A stretch of 64,000 bases of DNA from Nymphaea colorata (Eukaryota; Streptophyta; Magnoliopsida; Nymphaeales; Nymphaeaceae), in assembly GCF_008831285.2 (NCBI RefSeq), contig NC_045145.1:1-64000 (forward strand), in the 5' to 3' direction. Position 1 is the first letter of the stretch; each line of letters starts with the position of its first letter. This document shows positions 48,913 through 61,246 of this stretch, piece after piece. The notes beneath the pieces are model-generated. The model was not told where the DNA came from and searched no databases. It was given only the letters and a program-made list of their open reading frames with translations. The position numbers and the translations under genes were made by a program.

Positions 48913-49335
48913 TAGGGTTGTCATTTGTCAATGTATCTGATTTTAATTGGATATCCAACCAAACCAGTTCAAAAAATATTGGATATGGAAAAAAATTTAA
49001 CATCCAATTAAGCAATTGGAGCGGATTCTGGTTTAAGAAATGACATCTGATTGGATCCTGATTCAGATTTGGATGTACATATATATCCAACTCAATTCGG
49101 ATTCAGATTCAGATATGGATTGGATTTAGTTCTAAATAAAATTCTTATACTCAAATGATCTTACATTTTGAAAATCAGCCAGAATTAATTCAAAATTCAA
49201 ATTCAGATTGTGATATCGGATTTTAGATCCATTGTTTGTATTTAAATAGAATTTGAATATGGATATGTGAATATCCAAAAAAACAGATATAGTTCAAGAT
49301 GTATCCTATTTGAATCTGTAACATTAACATCCCTA
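48913..49335 (-). repeat. Dispersed AT-rich repeat with TAGGG(A/T)TGT ends, copy 2
   Basis: It begins TAGGGTTGTCATTTGTC and ends AACATTAACATCCCTA, whose reverse complement begins TAGGGATGTTAATGTT, so the ends are inverted. The interior repeats GGATTCAGATTCAGAT-type motifs, reverse complement to copies 1 and 3. Flanking octamers do not match, so no target duplication is shown. Confidence 0.65.
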
Positions 49336-51180
49336 TTCCCAACCCCAATCCCAGGACTCCAGAAAGACAACAAATAACAAAAGATACAAACCCCTCAAAT
49401 TATTCCCTACTGGCCTGCAAGTGTCATACATGGAGATAGCTAATAAGAAACTTTGGTAGATAATCAAAATTAAAAACTCTTATCATATATGTATGTGTGT
49501 ATGTACATGAGTGTGTGTGTGTGTGTGTGTATAGGGCAGATTTTGTATTTAAAAAATAGTAGATTACAAATTTTCAACGAACTCCTGGCAAAGGCTGTTA
49601 ACAGTAGAAATGCTAGTTCTTTTTGATAAATCCTATTTCACTTCTTATTTGCTTAGTAATCAACTAACCAACATTGCTTAAAGCATGTAAATTTAAACAG
49701 TCAAGGAAGGAACGAAAATTCGACAGAAGTCATTAAGAATGTCATATTTATTCATGCCATCTCTTATTGTTAGATGTCATATGCAAAGTCTGGACGATGC
49801 GAAATGTACATGACCTTGAAATTTGACGATTGGAAGCTCCAATCTGATCACGTTTTGTTTCACTAAAGAAAAAAGACTTCACTGCTGCAAGTAAAATAGG
49901 GACTTGTTCGAAAGTAATAAGAAGAGCTAAGACACTAAATATAATCTCTGAATTGATAGGCCACCAAAAGTTTCAAGGAAGCCCATCAATTTGGAAACTC
50001 AGTCATAGTTATAACAGAAAAAAATATTAATTATCGAACTTTTTACTTACTAAACTTTCAAAACACCAATTTTTTCAACAATTGCTAATAATGTGACATT
50101 GGAAAACTTAAGAATGTAGGAAAAAGGTCAAAATTTTGACTTTTCCACGTGCTCCCCTTTCTACTCATTGAAGATGAAGGTTGAAAAGGAGAATCCCAAG
50201 TTTGAAGATGAAAAAATGTTGAAAGTGGGAGAGAAGAATAGATGAAGGAAGAGAGATAAAAAGGACTTCAAAGCTCTTAGTTAGAGGGCTCAAGGAGTTC
50301 CCCAAATGCTAGCTCATTCCCAATGATGAAGATGTGGGGGTATTTATCAAAAAAAAAAAAAGCTAAAATTCAGCATTTGAAAGTTTTTTAGGTTGTCAAG
50401 ATTTCTTATGAATTTTAAATTTTTTGATTTATTTTTTTTTACTTTATAGGTTTTGACATATGGAGATTTGCCCTTAGCTCTGGAAACATCGTTTGGAGGG
50501 GGTTGGAAGGGATAAAGCCCACCCAAGAGGAGCAAAACCGCTTTCTTGGGGACAATTTTTACCAAAAAAGGAGATTGTCAATGTAGCAGGCCCTATTCTG
50601 GGTGCACATGACTGTGTGTTGCGCTTGGTGCTGCCGTGCACTCTCAACCTTAGCACTCGATAGCACCATGCACCCTAGGCCAGAGCACTTAGTAGCACAA
50701 CAAGTGCTCTAGGCAACGCACCAAGCGCTGCCAAAACTTTGCGTAAGGAGGCAAATTAAGGGTGGCCTTTGCCCCTCTGCCATCCCCATGAAGGTCCCAC
50801 CCTAAAAAAATAAACAACAAAAAATATGTAATACTTTTAAGAGGTATAATATTCCTTTTATAAAATGGGTCTGACTCCATTTTTTATGATTCCAGGTACG
50901 TTTTCGATCCGGATCTAATTCCTTAAATGGGAGGGTCCCAGACCCATGTCGAAGGTTGGATCATGGATTGGGTAGGTGCTTAAGCTTGAAATATGGATTG
51001 TACATCCAGATTTGGATTTTACGAAGCTGAGTAGAATTAAAAAGTGAGGGCGAGCTTGAGAATGATGTTGGGAATTGATTCTTGAGCACGATTTCAAACA
51101 TTTGAGTTTGATTTTTTTTTATGCAGATTTTTTGTTTTATCTAATCTAGATCTCTGGGCGATTTTCTGAATCTATTTTCC
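49336..51180. other. No supported gene; GT microsatellite
   Basis: A GT run lies at 49511-49530. A GC-richer patch at about 50560-50790, with repeated GCACT/GCGCT and TAGCAC words, has no recognised identity. The remainder is AT-rich. Confidence 0.4.
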
Positions 51181-51189
51181 TATTTTGGG

Positions 51190-51480
51190 CCTGACTTTGA
51201 TTCTCAAGTTTATAAGAGTTTTTAACCTTCGTTTTAGATCTAGATCAGGATTTTGGATCTGGTGCTTCGATTTGGATTTGGGTCTAGAACTAAAGTTCTA
51301 CTTTGGATCTAAAACTTTGAATTTGGATTTAAGGCTCAGTTTTAGAAACAAATTGGGATATAGGGATCTTTTTTTAATCTAAAATTGGGATTTGGATCAA
51401 GATCTGGATCTGAGTTTGATTTTGGATCTTGACTTTGGATTTTGGATTGGGTTTAGATCTAGATTTGACATGAATTATCA
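51190..51480 (+). repeat. Degenerate tandem repeat of TTTGGATCT-type units
   Basis: Many imperfect copies of TTTGGATCT, GATCTGGATCT and TTTGGATTT follow each other. Any translation is a low-complexity Leu/Asp/Phe string, so this is not a gene. Confidence 0.7.
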
Positions 51481-51639
51481 GCCTAGACTGAAGTAGGGCT
51501 TGGGTCGGAAGTTTAGATTTAAATTCAGAACTGCAATAAATTGAAGTATTTGAGACCCAAAATTGTTGAAAATAATTGTGAAGATGCTAGATATATATGG
51601 AACTTGAAAATTAGGGGTAATTACAAGGTTCAGCCTATT

Positions 51640-52147
51640 AGGATCTTGTACAATCTCAATGGGGAGCTGTCGAGAGAATATTAAGATTCTTAAAAGCTAC
51701 CGTTCATTGTCTAATCTTCAAGTTCAAACCACCCAAGAACAAAGAAGTTCATATGTATGGCGATCCGGACAGGGCCAAATGCCATGCAGTGGCCCACATA
51801 ACAGAATATGCAACGTCGTAGACATATTTCTAGGTGAACTTGTAATAAGAACAAAAAAAATCCACCATCCATATGGTGTGACATTGTGAAGGCAAAATAT
51901 TTAGCAGCTACTCCAACCTTTTCATAATCGAAGACAGCGCATTGAAGTGGATGTTCATTTTGTTAGGGACAAAGTTGCTCAAGGCACTATTGTTGCGAGA
52001 CGAACATCATTTGAAGAGCAGATTGCAGATGGGCTTACAAAAACCATTAAGCTCTCATGGCTATCATGTTAATCAAAGCAAGCTTAACATAGCAGCATCC
52101 TTATGCAAGGCGGGGCCATGGTACGGCCCACAGGGCCCTGGCCCAAC

Positions 52148-52245
<98 letters not shown>

Positions 52246-52440
52246 TACATGTAAATTTTAAAAATTTCACTTATTCTATATAAGAATTTTGAAAAATGAT
52301 ATTTCAGCCCTAGTAAAAAAATTTAGAAAATTTAATTTGGCCTGCTTCCTGAAAAATTCCTAGCTCCGCCCCATCCTTATGGTCAACACCAAAGGGTTTG
52401 GTACCTCTTTCTTCGACAAAAATACCAAAGTCGCTGCCCA
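51640..52440 (+). pseudogene. Third Ty1/copia remnant: RNase H end of pol
   Basis: From about 51941 the frame reads IEVDVHFVRDKVAQGTIVAR, then SFEEQIADGLTKTI, the characteristic end of copia RNase H that normally precedes the pol stop. Upstream, QWGAVERILRFLKA-like sequence at 51653-51700 is the earlier RNase H region, in another frame. Most of pol is absent. The remnant is split by a small element at 52106-52371; its sequence resumes after the right-hand duplication at 52372 (GTCAACACCAAAGG). Confidence 0.8.
52106..52371. mobile_element. Small DNA element, 266 bp, with 10 bp flanking duplication
   Basis: CATCCTTATG occurs at 52096-52105 and 52372-52381, exactly flanking a segment with GC-rich ends: CAAGGCGGGGCCATGG on the left and CCTAGCTCCGCCCC on the right. 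The ends are only loosely inverted (GGCGGGGC against GGGGCGGAGC). The middle carries about 95 bases of AT repeat (52150-52246), then AATTTTGAAAAATGATATTT-like DNA. It disrupts the copia remnant. Classification as a hAT-like non-autonomous element is inferred from the 8-10 bp duplication. Confidence 0.82.
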
Positions 52441-53783
52441 GGTGACTGTTACTTGAGAGAGAAAGTTGTGTGCATGGTGCACATCTTACCTAGTAAAGGA
52501 TGGAAGGACATCTTGGTCATTTTTATAAAGAAATGTTATTTATAGTTTTTTACTTTTTTTCATTTTCATTTTTGCTTTTTACAAAAAGCTTTTTTTCACT
52601 GTTAACTAAGGGTATTTTAGTCATTAACCATACTTGCTCACTAAATTCATGTCAGGTTTGTTATTTGAGGCATTCCTATTCAGTTTAGATGGTCTTATTT
52701 GTTCACTGCATGAAGTATTGCAGCATTTCTTGGACAACCCATGGCATGATGTATCTTCTTCAGATAAATGGGGTTGTAGTGACAGCCGGGATGTTCAATT
52801 AAATGAAGAGGCAAAATCAGCTTTAATTCCTAACCACAATTATGGATGTTCATTGAGTCGAGCCAACTCTGGTGCACTCTTGACCTTTCTTAGTCAAGCT
52901 CGGATCAAGCTCAACTCATCTAATAAAGGAGCCGTGTTCGGGTTAAAGTTAAGTAAACGAGTTGAGTTCAAGCTTGGCAAGGTCAACTTACATAAACTCT
53001 CATGGTCAGATGAGAGATGCTATAGATTTGTATAAAAATCCTTTAATGAAAAGGCCAGTCTCATGGTCATTTCCAACTGCATATTGTTACAAATCAAGAA
53101 AATAGTATAGAAAGTTGAAGGCTTCTCTTTCCCTCTCAACCTCAATCCAACACCTCCCCACCACAAGAATTCAAACACACGTCTCTCTCTCCTTCCCTCT
53201 CTCTCTCTCTCTTTATACATTTATTATGTATATATACATATATATATTCCCATTTCGGTACTGGTTTTACTATATGCATATACAATGCCGGTTGATTTTA
53301 TGGAAAATCTTAATTTTTGATTGTTATAAGAGCCACCAGTGTTATGATTCAAAATACACATCTAATTAAACCTATAACATAATCTCAACAAGCTAATGTG
53401 CTATAACTACTTATTTAGCACAAGTGTTGTGACTACTTATCTATTACAAACATTCTTTGTTCCAGTTTGCTTTATGAAAATATTTGGTTCTTTTACTGTC
53501 AAAGTTTTCGTGATACAAACTTACAGCAGCAACATTTGACCTTCTAGATTACTTTTATCAAGTGATAAGGGAACACAATCTTACATCCGCAAGCCTTCTC
53601 CTTCCAGAAGACTTCTTATCAAGTGAAAGGAAAAAGAAAGTTACTAGATTGCCCATGGCCCTTAGTGACAGATTCATTTTGGATTTACATCGGCTTAGAC
53701 TTCAATCAGAAGTGCAACCATTTAGCAAAAAGTCTTACATCTTTGAAAAGGTGTAAGCCACCAATGTCTCAATCATAGTCCTT
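52441..53783. other. No gene; GAGTCGAGC-rich fragment and microsatellite
   Basis: At about 52850-53005, TTGAGTCGAGCCAAC and AAACGAGTTGAGTTCAAGC resemble the GAGCTCG-rich family at 14195. A CT run with TATATA follows at about 53182-53250. The rest is AT-rich without supported genes. Confidence 0.45.
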
Positions 53784-53784
53784 T

Positions 53785-53948
53785 AGGGGCCATTGGCAGC
53801 AATAACAGATTGTTACCGTCCAGCGATTCTGCCTAAAATTTAGGGTGATTCATACATTATTACTTTACATGGTTCCATGAATCTGCCCCAATTTTTAAGT
53901 CTGTTTTACTAGATAGTAATAATTTGTTACTGGTGCCTAATAGCCCCT
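53785..53948. mobile_element. Small inverted-repeat element (MITE), about 164 bp
   Basis: The left end is AGGGGCCATTGGCAGCAATA; the right end, in reverse complement, begins AGGGGCTATTAGGCACCAGT and continues with AACAAATTATTA. Both then run into AT-rich interior. The inverted ends are convincing, but no clear target duplication is seen. A PIF/Harbinger- or hAT-like origin cannot be separated. Confidence 0.7.
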
Positions 53949-55568
53949 TCACACTACAATTGCATGTGGAACAACAAAAGTGCAAAGACATCCATGGAGC
54001 ACAAGTTGTTCTATCAACAGATGGGAAGAGGACAAATTGTAAAAACTTCTTATCATCTCCCCATCCAAAATATAAGTCTCTGCTGCTTGTTTTGATGACT
54101 CCTTGATTATCTTTACCAAATATGGAGATCTTGAATTTGTTTCTTCTCGCTTTGAGAGAAGACTTTTATGGAACCATCCATTAATTTGTGAAATTGAGCA
54201 CGTTGTCCATCATAACTACAAGGGCAATGTTTCTTTATAAATGAACCACAATGAACAAATTTAATAAAATAAGGATTAATAATGTCAATGCTCAAGCTGA
54301 AGAATTCGCAACAAAGAAGAGGAGAAGTAGCAGAGTAAATGGCTTAAAAATTTGTACAGGGGATTACAAGGAAAAAGAGCCAAATAAAGGAAAAATGGTG
54401 GAACAAACTTATATTCACAATATAATTAACTTAATCCAGCATTATGACAGCTGACCTATCAGAGCTTTTTGGGCACATGTTGGATCAACAACGATGCAGG
54501 AACCATGAAACAGTCGACAAACGAAACTAGATGCTTGCCGATGAGTGAAGGAGTAAGTAAATCATATGAAAAACACATTTAAAAGGGAAGAAGAATTGTA
54601 CAAGCCTTGAAAATTCCAACATCAAACTCGGCTGGAAATATGTGACCATTCTGAAATGAAAAATAAAAACTAATTAAGCACTTGCAGCTGGAATTACTAG
54701 ATAACATCATTGTCACAGATACCATTTCCCATGTTTTCATCGGCGACAGATTTCCTCTAGAATCAGCTAAAAAGGATCTTTTTCTAGAAAATCTCAGGAT
54801 TCCAAGATAGACTTTCTGCTAATTTTCATACAAAACTGATATTCAGAAATAGTTCTTCAAACTCTGAAACAGACAAAAATGATCCTCTTTGATTAGACAT
54901 CGCATAAGTGAAGCAACTTGTATAGAGTGGTTTGAGATGATGAAGCAGAATTTCATCTCTTGCGGCAAAGCAGACATACCCATTTCAGTTCCTGATTATT
55001 GCGAACCAGAAAGCAAGAGCTACAAAAAATGCCTTTCCTATGGCTGTTAACTAAGCTGACTTTGGCAAAAACCCTTGTAGTATTAACTTTTTGTCATGGT
55101 TTTACAATAGTCACAAAAAAACTTCTTGATTTTAAACCGCAAGTTTTTTCTCGGCTACAATATGGTGAGCTCGAAAATAAAGGAGAAAAACAAGAAAAAT
55201 ACAACAAATTTTTTAAAAAAAAAAAAATCAAATTAAAAAAAATAAAATAAGTGAGAAACTATAAACACAAACATCAACAAATAAGTAGATTTGCAACAAA
55301 TAAAATTAGAAAATGAAAAAAAACTGTTTAAAATTTAAAAAATGAAGAAAAAGGAAAAAATGAAAAAAAAACTAGGTTTATTAATCATGTCCATTTGTTT
55401 TTCTTTTAAAAAACACGTTTTTTGTGACTGGCTATTCAACCAGCCATGATGTACCTGGCCACTAGCCACGGTTTTGGCTGTGACTGTTATTTGCAACAGC
55501 CACAGTTACTTGTACATTAGCTATGGAAAAAGTCATGGCCATTGTATTATTCTACATTTTGTTTTATT
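53949..55568. other. No gene; short inverted motifs near 55430-55540
   Basis: AT-rich DNA with poly-A-rich stretches (55200-55380). At 55425-55535 repeated TGGCT/AGCCA words form small stems, such as TGGCTGT and ACAGCCA about 14 bases apart. This may be the end of a decayed element. Confidence 0.4.
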
Positions 55569-55572
55569 TATA

Positions 55573-55643
<71 letters not shown>
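55569..55643. repeat. AT then AG microsatellite
   Basis: A long AT run passes directly into an AG run. Confidence 0.95.
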
Positions 55644-55872
55644 ACATAGAAATAAGTAATTGTACTATAAAAGATATTGTTTTACAATTCAAAATTATAA
55701 AAAATTACATAAAAATAGTAGAAAGTCAGTGTCCTTTGAGCACGCCTGCTTCTTTCTTATCAAAAAGCTCCACAAGCCATTTCTGGTCAAAATAGAGAAA
55801 ATAAATAGAAAAATGCAGGTTCATACACATCTAGAAAATTTATTCCCAGAGACTAGTATGGTGAAACAATTC

Positions 55873-55952
55873 TAATTTTCTCATATTAGCAGCTTAGCAT
55901 CTTATTGGGTCATCAAGTAATTTTCTCATATTAGCAGCTTAGCATCTTATTG
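55873..55952 (+). repeat. Perfect short tandem repeat, 35 bp unit at 45 bp spacing
   Basis: The 35 bases from 55873 (TAATTTTCTCATATTAGCAG onwards) recur exactly from 55918. Confidence 0.95.
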
Positions 55953-57598
55953 TTGGACTCTACAACAATGATGTATAGAAAACATCTTTTATCATGTAAA
56001 GGAAAAAAAAATTGCTTAACTTACACCTTGTTTTCTAATATAGCAGAATATTTTTGGATTTCTGAAAAATCTCCAAGGAATATTTGTTGTTAAGGTTTAG
56101 GGATGTACAACCATGGCTATGGCAAAAATGGTATATTGGGTCATCATGTATGGGGCCCTAAACTAGATACTTGAGCATCACAAAAATGCAGTGATGAGCG
56201 TTTCTTGGTCCTCATGGATCTTCTGATTGACCTTTATTTCAAGGACTATTCAGATAGACCTGAAGGAACATTTACATTTCACATTTGATGTTCAAGACTT
56301 CAAAAATTAGATACAGTCAACCTAAGCACAAAGCAAAGTCTTTAATATCTGTTCCCTTTGGATGTAACTAAAGGCATAAAATCAACCATGCTCCTGATTT
56401 GCGAGTTGAGTGCACTCTAACATTATCATATCAGCACAAATGTAACAGATAAAGCAAGAAGAAAACAGTGGAGCCTCAACATTGCTTAAATAAGCTATAT
56501 GATCTATATTTAGTTTATGTAACTTGTGAGAATCTTATGATTTTAACGCTGGAAAACGTTTAGCAGCAGACTCTCTACAAAAGATAAAGAAACTCATACT
56601 GCAGAGCACCGTGACAGGCAGCAAAGTGCAAATAGGTTAAAAAAACTTATTCTACAGATCAGTGATGTGTCAACAACCATACTTCATTTCATGGCCTATA
56701 ACAAGCAGATATGAAATGGTCACCCATCTTTTGGTGAAACAATTATCCCTCCATTTCTAGCTTGTCTAATGTTGAAAAACTGAATAATAAGCTGAAAAGC
56801 ATTAAAATGCAAAACTTGTAGGTACCTGAGATATTGCAGCATGACAAGCAAGTCCCCATGCTGCTTCCTTGACAGCCAAGCAGATGGGCCACAGGGAATG
56901 CTAACAACGATATGCCTGTAGACGTTTGTTTATTTTTGCCCTTCCACTGAAAATAATTCTTCTTTTCAGTTCTTCATCTTTTCTTGATAGACAGAATTGG
57001 GTGACATGAAGATGTGATAACTGCATTTCAGGCTTTCAGCTGTTAAAACCAAATTGTAGATACTTGACTGTATGACCTTTGTGTACATCTGTCGTATTGT
57101 AATCACAAATTGATAATTGATGCTATCATTCTTTATGTGCAGGGTAAGAAGATTTTATGTGCAATCTGATTACTATGCAAACTTCTCTTGAAAAAGCTCA
57201 AATACAATGATCTTTATCCTAAATGCATACACTTTCATGCTTAACATGATTTGTGTCCACTACCACTAACAACATCTGGAGCTTCAGAAAATAACATATG
57301 CAGGACAACATGGATATCTTTGATTTACCCGCCAACAACCGGAATCCAGAAGTACATACCAAGGACGACTATCATATTCTATAATTTCTACAAAAATATG
57401 AGGACCAAAATCTAACAGTAAACAGAAAGTACAAAGTCCAAAAGGAAAAGAAAAAAAAAGGTGACATCGTGGTGGCTTTCATCTCATGCTCAAGCTCATG
57501 AAACCGATTACTGAGCCCATTGAATATATTGATGTTCTGGTGATCTTCCCAAGTTACTTCAGGCTCCACTCCACGTGCTTATTTATAAGTCCATTATT
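55953..57598. other. No gene seen
   Basis: AT-rich DNA. It may hold further exons or introns linked to the minus-strand relic that ends near 57599, but none was identified. Confidence 0.4.
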
Positions 57599-58905
57599 TC
57601 AGTAGGAAGCTTCTTGCTTTCGTGAGTTAAAAATTGCACCAAGACAGCCACATACTTCATATTCATGCATGAAATATCTAACAAATTCAGTAGGTATGAA
57701 TAACCTCATCAAGCAACGAACAGCAAGGATTAAGCGACGCAATGGGGAAAAAATGCACAAAACACAAAAGAGATCTGTCGGTATCCAACATAAATCATCA
57801 AGTGGAGGAACTCTCTCTCTTAACCATTCCTTAATGTTTGCCCCATGCATAAATCCACCGGCATTCTTGAGGCTGGATGAGAAGAACTCTACAAGTGAGA
57901 AAACGACATTGCTTCTGATCTGGTGGTCTAGGATAAGATCGCGTTCGAGTGGGCAGGTGAGGCACCTCTGTTTGCTCTCTGCTTCATCGATAGCTGAAGG
58001 AATCAAGTGGAGGAAAAAGTCCTGGCTCTCTTGTACTAGTTCTCACCAACAAGAACCTCGTCATGTCGGAAGGCTGCAGAACAGAGAAGCATGGAAAGGC
58101 GATCACAGATTGCCAGTCCTTCTCTCTCTCCCTTGAAAATGCTTGCCTCCTCTTATTATCTTGTAAAAGTATTCTGCTAGAAGAGGAACAACTTTTTCCA
58201 TTTTGTCCACCACAGACCTTTCCATGGGAATGATCGTGGCGGAAGCTATCTTTTATTGTAGTCAGCCCACGAGCAAGACGAATGAAGTAAAAGAGATCCA
58301 AGGATGTGCATTACGCTCTGCTGGTATATCTCCCATGAAATACATCCAGAGACACCAAGAAAGGAATCTAACTCAGGATCCCTCAATTCTTGCACGAGAT
58401 TATGAATAATATAACAAAATATCTACAAAGAACGCAACATTGCCACATGGATAAGAGAGCAAGAGATGGCCGACCTTGTCTCCTACAAATCGCTAAGATT
58501 GAAGCCCACCAAAATGGTGAACAAAGTAAAAGAAGCAAGGATGGGTTGAAGCTCTGCTGGTATCTCCAAAAGAGAGAGACCCGGCACACATTTATCAAAT
58601 TGGTGAATGGCCTCCATTTGGCTTCCAACGGCTCTATAATTGTGCCATTCGCAGAACTTACCGCCTCCACAACTCCACGTGCTTTGGTGTTCAAATTTAA
58701 TGATGCCTCCATTCATCGACATGTTAAATGAAACCCACAACGGCGGGCCATTGCAAACATTCTTGTGGACCACTTCTTTTACTGTTTGATCCAGAGATAA
58801 AGTGGCCAAGCTCGGGTTGCATATTAAATAATTATTAGTTATAAGTTGGCAAAAATTAATAAAGAGAACAATTAAATAGAAAATAAATAAATAATAACAA
58901 ATGCC
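57599..58905 (-). pseudogene. Unrecognised gene relic with frameshifts
   Basis: Reading the minus strand downwards gives coherent protein-like stretches in changing frames: LSLLEIPAELQPILASFT near 58575; ELRDPELDSFLGVSGCISWE, then IYQQSVMHILGSLLLHSS, at about 58386-58275; MERSVVDKMEKVVPLLAEYF at about 58226-58165; REKDWQSVIAFPC and LQPSDMTRFLLV at 58125-58045; and the longest piece, 58006-57599, with CPLERDLILDHQIRSNVVF, GFMHGANIKEWLRERV and CWIPTDLFCVLCIF. One frame change falls in a GA-rich run near 58120-58133, a likely slippage site; another lies near 58045. The helical, leucine-rich character suggests a repeat or scaffold protein, but I do not recognise it. Most likely a pseudogene. Confidence 0.5.
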
Positions 58906-59639
58906 CAAACGAATAGATGGGATGGATGGGGTTTCGTTCGATCCAGTATTTCAATCTAACTTTGCCTTAATGGTTTGAGAATGGTTGATTTTCTCATTCT
59001 CTTTTCTCTTTTCTTTTTTCTTTTACCTATTTCTCCACATCTTTGTTTCTTTTCGAGCCAGCTATTCTTTGTTAATTTTGTTTCTTTTTAGACTTACAAC
59101 TGTTTGGTTTTTTGTACTAAGGGCTTCATATTTAATATCGTTGTATCTGATTGACCTGTTATCACATCAAATCTTCTCACAGTTGTAGTTGGTCTCTACC
59201 GCTTGCTTTCGAAGCCATTTGACGATAGCAATAGTTCGTTTCTGTTTTATGCATTTACCTCAAAAATTGAAGTAGGTTCATAAAACAATATAAAATAATG
59301 TTCGATGAATGTGCTCCAACCATTCGAGCAGATTCATGGAACAATAACATGCTGTTCTTATTGCCAAATATAAGAGATTCATGAAACTGTAATATTTTGT
59401 TCTTATTACATAACAACCCCTTCATGATGAGTAGGCTGAATTACCTAGTCAGGAGGAAGTTCACGATATGTGATAAATTAAATTCTTTGTGTCCTGTGTT
59501 TTATGAACTTTTAAATTTTTTCTTATTCTTTCAGTTGATTTTTTTCCCAATAACTCAGGTACCTGCCATTCAATTGGTTTTTTTTTTATCTTGACAAAAA
59601 TTGCAGGTGGCTACATGATGCATGGTTTGTGAGATTAAG
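58906..59639. other. No gene; AGGGG-family fragment 2
   Basis: The 58985-59090 stretch is T/C-rich. At 59325-59425, CAGATTCATGGAACAATAAC, TGCTGTTCTTATTGCCAA and ATTACATAACAACCCCTTC match the small inverted-repeat family at 53785. Confidence 0.5.
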
Positions 59640-60030
59640 TAGGGATTTTCAATGGATCGGATTTGAATCATATATACTTATATTGATTTTTAAATATTCA
59701 TATACTCAGATTCAAATTCATACTCAAATATGAACAAAGAAAAGTGATACCTGAATCCAAATCTGAAATCTGGTTTTACAATCTAAATCTGATTTTTTAC
59801 ATTCATATCTGAATCCAATTCCGAATTTTTTAGCCGAATCTAACCGATTTCCAAAATGTAAGGGCATTGGATATAGAATATTCATTTAAAAACTAATCCT
59901 ATTTGAATCTCAATTCAGTCGGATGTTTATATATCTGAATCGCGTCAATCCAATCAAATGTCATTTCTTAAATCTGAATCCAATCCAACTTTTTGATCGG
60001 ATATTAAATCTTTTTCTATATTCAATCTTT
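59640..60030 (+). repeat. Dispersed AT-rich repeat with TAGGGAT start, copy 3
   Basis: It starts TAGGGATTTTCAATGGATCG and carries the GAATCCAA/TCTGAATC pattern. Ordered blocks are shared with copy 1 (ATTTCTTAAATCTGAA and ATATTAAATCTTTTTC). The right terminus is unclear. Confidence 0.6.
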
Positions 60031-60803
60031 TTAGAACGGTTTGCTTAGATATCAAAATGGTTTCTTTTCAAGGATAGATGTTCTAAAAGAGGCAGGTGAT
60101 GAAAATCAATAAAAGGATGGCCTTAGAAACTGTTATTTGTAAGATCAAGAACTTGTAAAAAGAAGAGGTGGTTGATGTCAATGAGGTCAAAAGTAAGCAA
60201 CTACCCTTTAGGCACTACGACTGCATGAAACTCGATTCCAATTGCAGAAGGAGATGGTGGAATAACAATTTGATAACAATTTTTTGGGTCTTTGGTTAAG
60301 AAAAACGTGAAAAAAACATTTTTTTCACTTTTTTCTAATATTTTTGATTTTGTCATGTTTTTCAATAAAAAATGTTTTTTTTCCTATTTTGCTGATTTAT
60401 TTTTTGCATTTTTAATGAATATTAAAAAAAAGCACATTTTTTATCACCATGATTTAAAAAAGTGTCGTAGAAAAAATTGTAAACGTCGACTTTAATGCAT
60501 ATTGTATGGCTCATCATGCCCTTAATTTGGACAAGCTTGCTTTCGGTGTGACGTTACTTTTACTAGAGAAGGTGAAAGGGGAGACCTTTCAATGCGAATT
60601 GGTCATGGCATCCAAAAACAAATAGATAAAAGGACGGCCTGATTTGAAAAATGACAAATGAAAGGCGATGATTGTCATTTTCATATCAGTTGGATCTGAT
60701 TGTTTCTTATTATGAATTTGTGAGTAATACTAAGGGTGAATTTGGGTTTTTAAATAGATAAATAAATAATATATATATATGAATGACTAGTAAGAAATGG
60801 ACG
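60031..60803. other. No gene seen
   Basis: AT-rich DNA with T-rich frames (60292-60495) that are low-complexity. Confidence 0.5.
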
Positions 60804-61224
60804 TAAGAATGTTAATATATCTAATTTGGATTGGAGATCTCAAACCATTATGTAAAAAATCAAATATGAAAAAAACAATTAATATACAATTAAAAAATCG
60901 GATCAGATTTGGATTTAAGAAATGACATTGATTGAATCTAGATTTATATACAAATATAATAAATATCTGATTAGACTCAAATGCAAATAGAAGTTCAATT
61001 TTATTTTTAAATAAATATCATATACCTAATTCTCTTACAGGCCAAATTGGTTCACTTGGATTCAGATTCAAAAATAAATGTAAAAATTGGATTAGAACTG
61101 TCTTATCGGATTTCAGATTAAAATCAAACATGACTATTTTTTATTCATATTTGAATCCAAATATATAAACAACCCAAAAGTTAAAGATATTTTTTCATTC
61201 TATTCCAATCGGTTGGCATCCCTA
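60804..61224 (-). repeat. Dispersed AT-rich repeat, copy 4
   Basis: It begins TAAGAATGTTAATATATC and ends GGTTGGCATCCCTA, a decayed version of the inverted TAGGGATGT ends. The interior matches copy 2 in orientation (GATTTAAGAAATGACAT and GGATTCAGATTC in both). Confidence 0.6.
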
Positions 61225-61246
61225 CACGAACACACGATACTTTATG

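Noticed and set aside
58985-59188. Phe/Leu-rich frame resembling a transmembrane peptide
   Set aside because: It lies in a T/C-rich stretch that gives Phe and Leu codons by composition alone.
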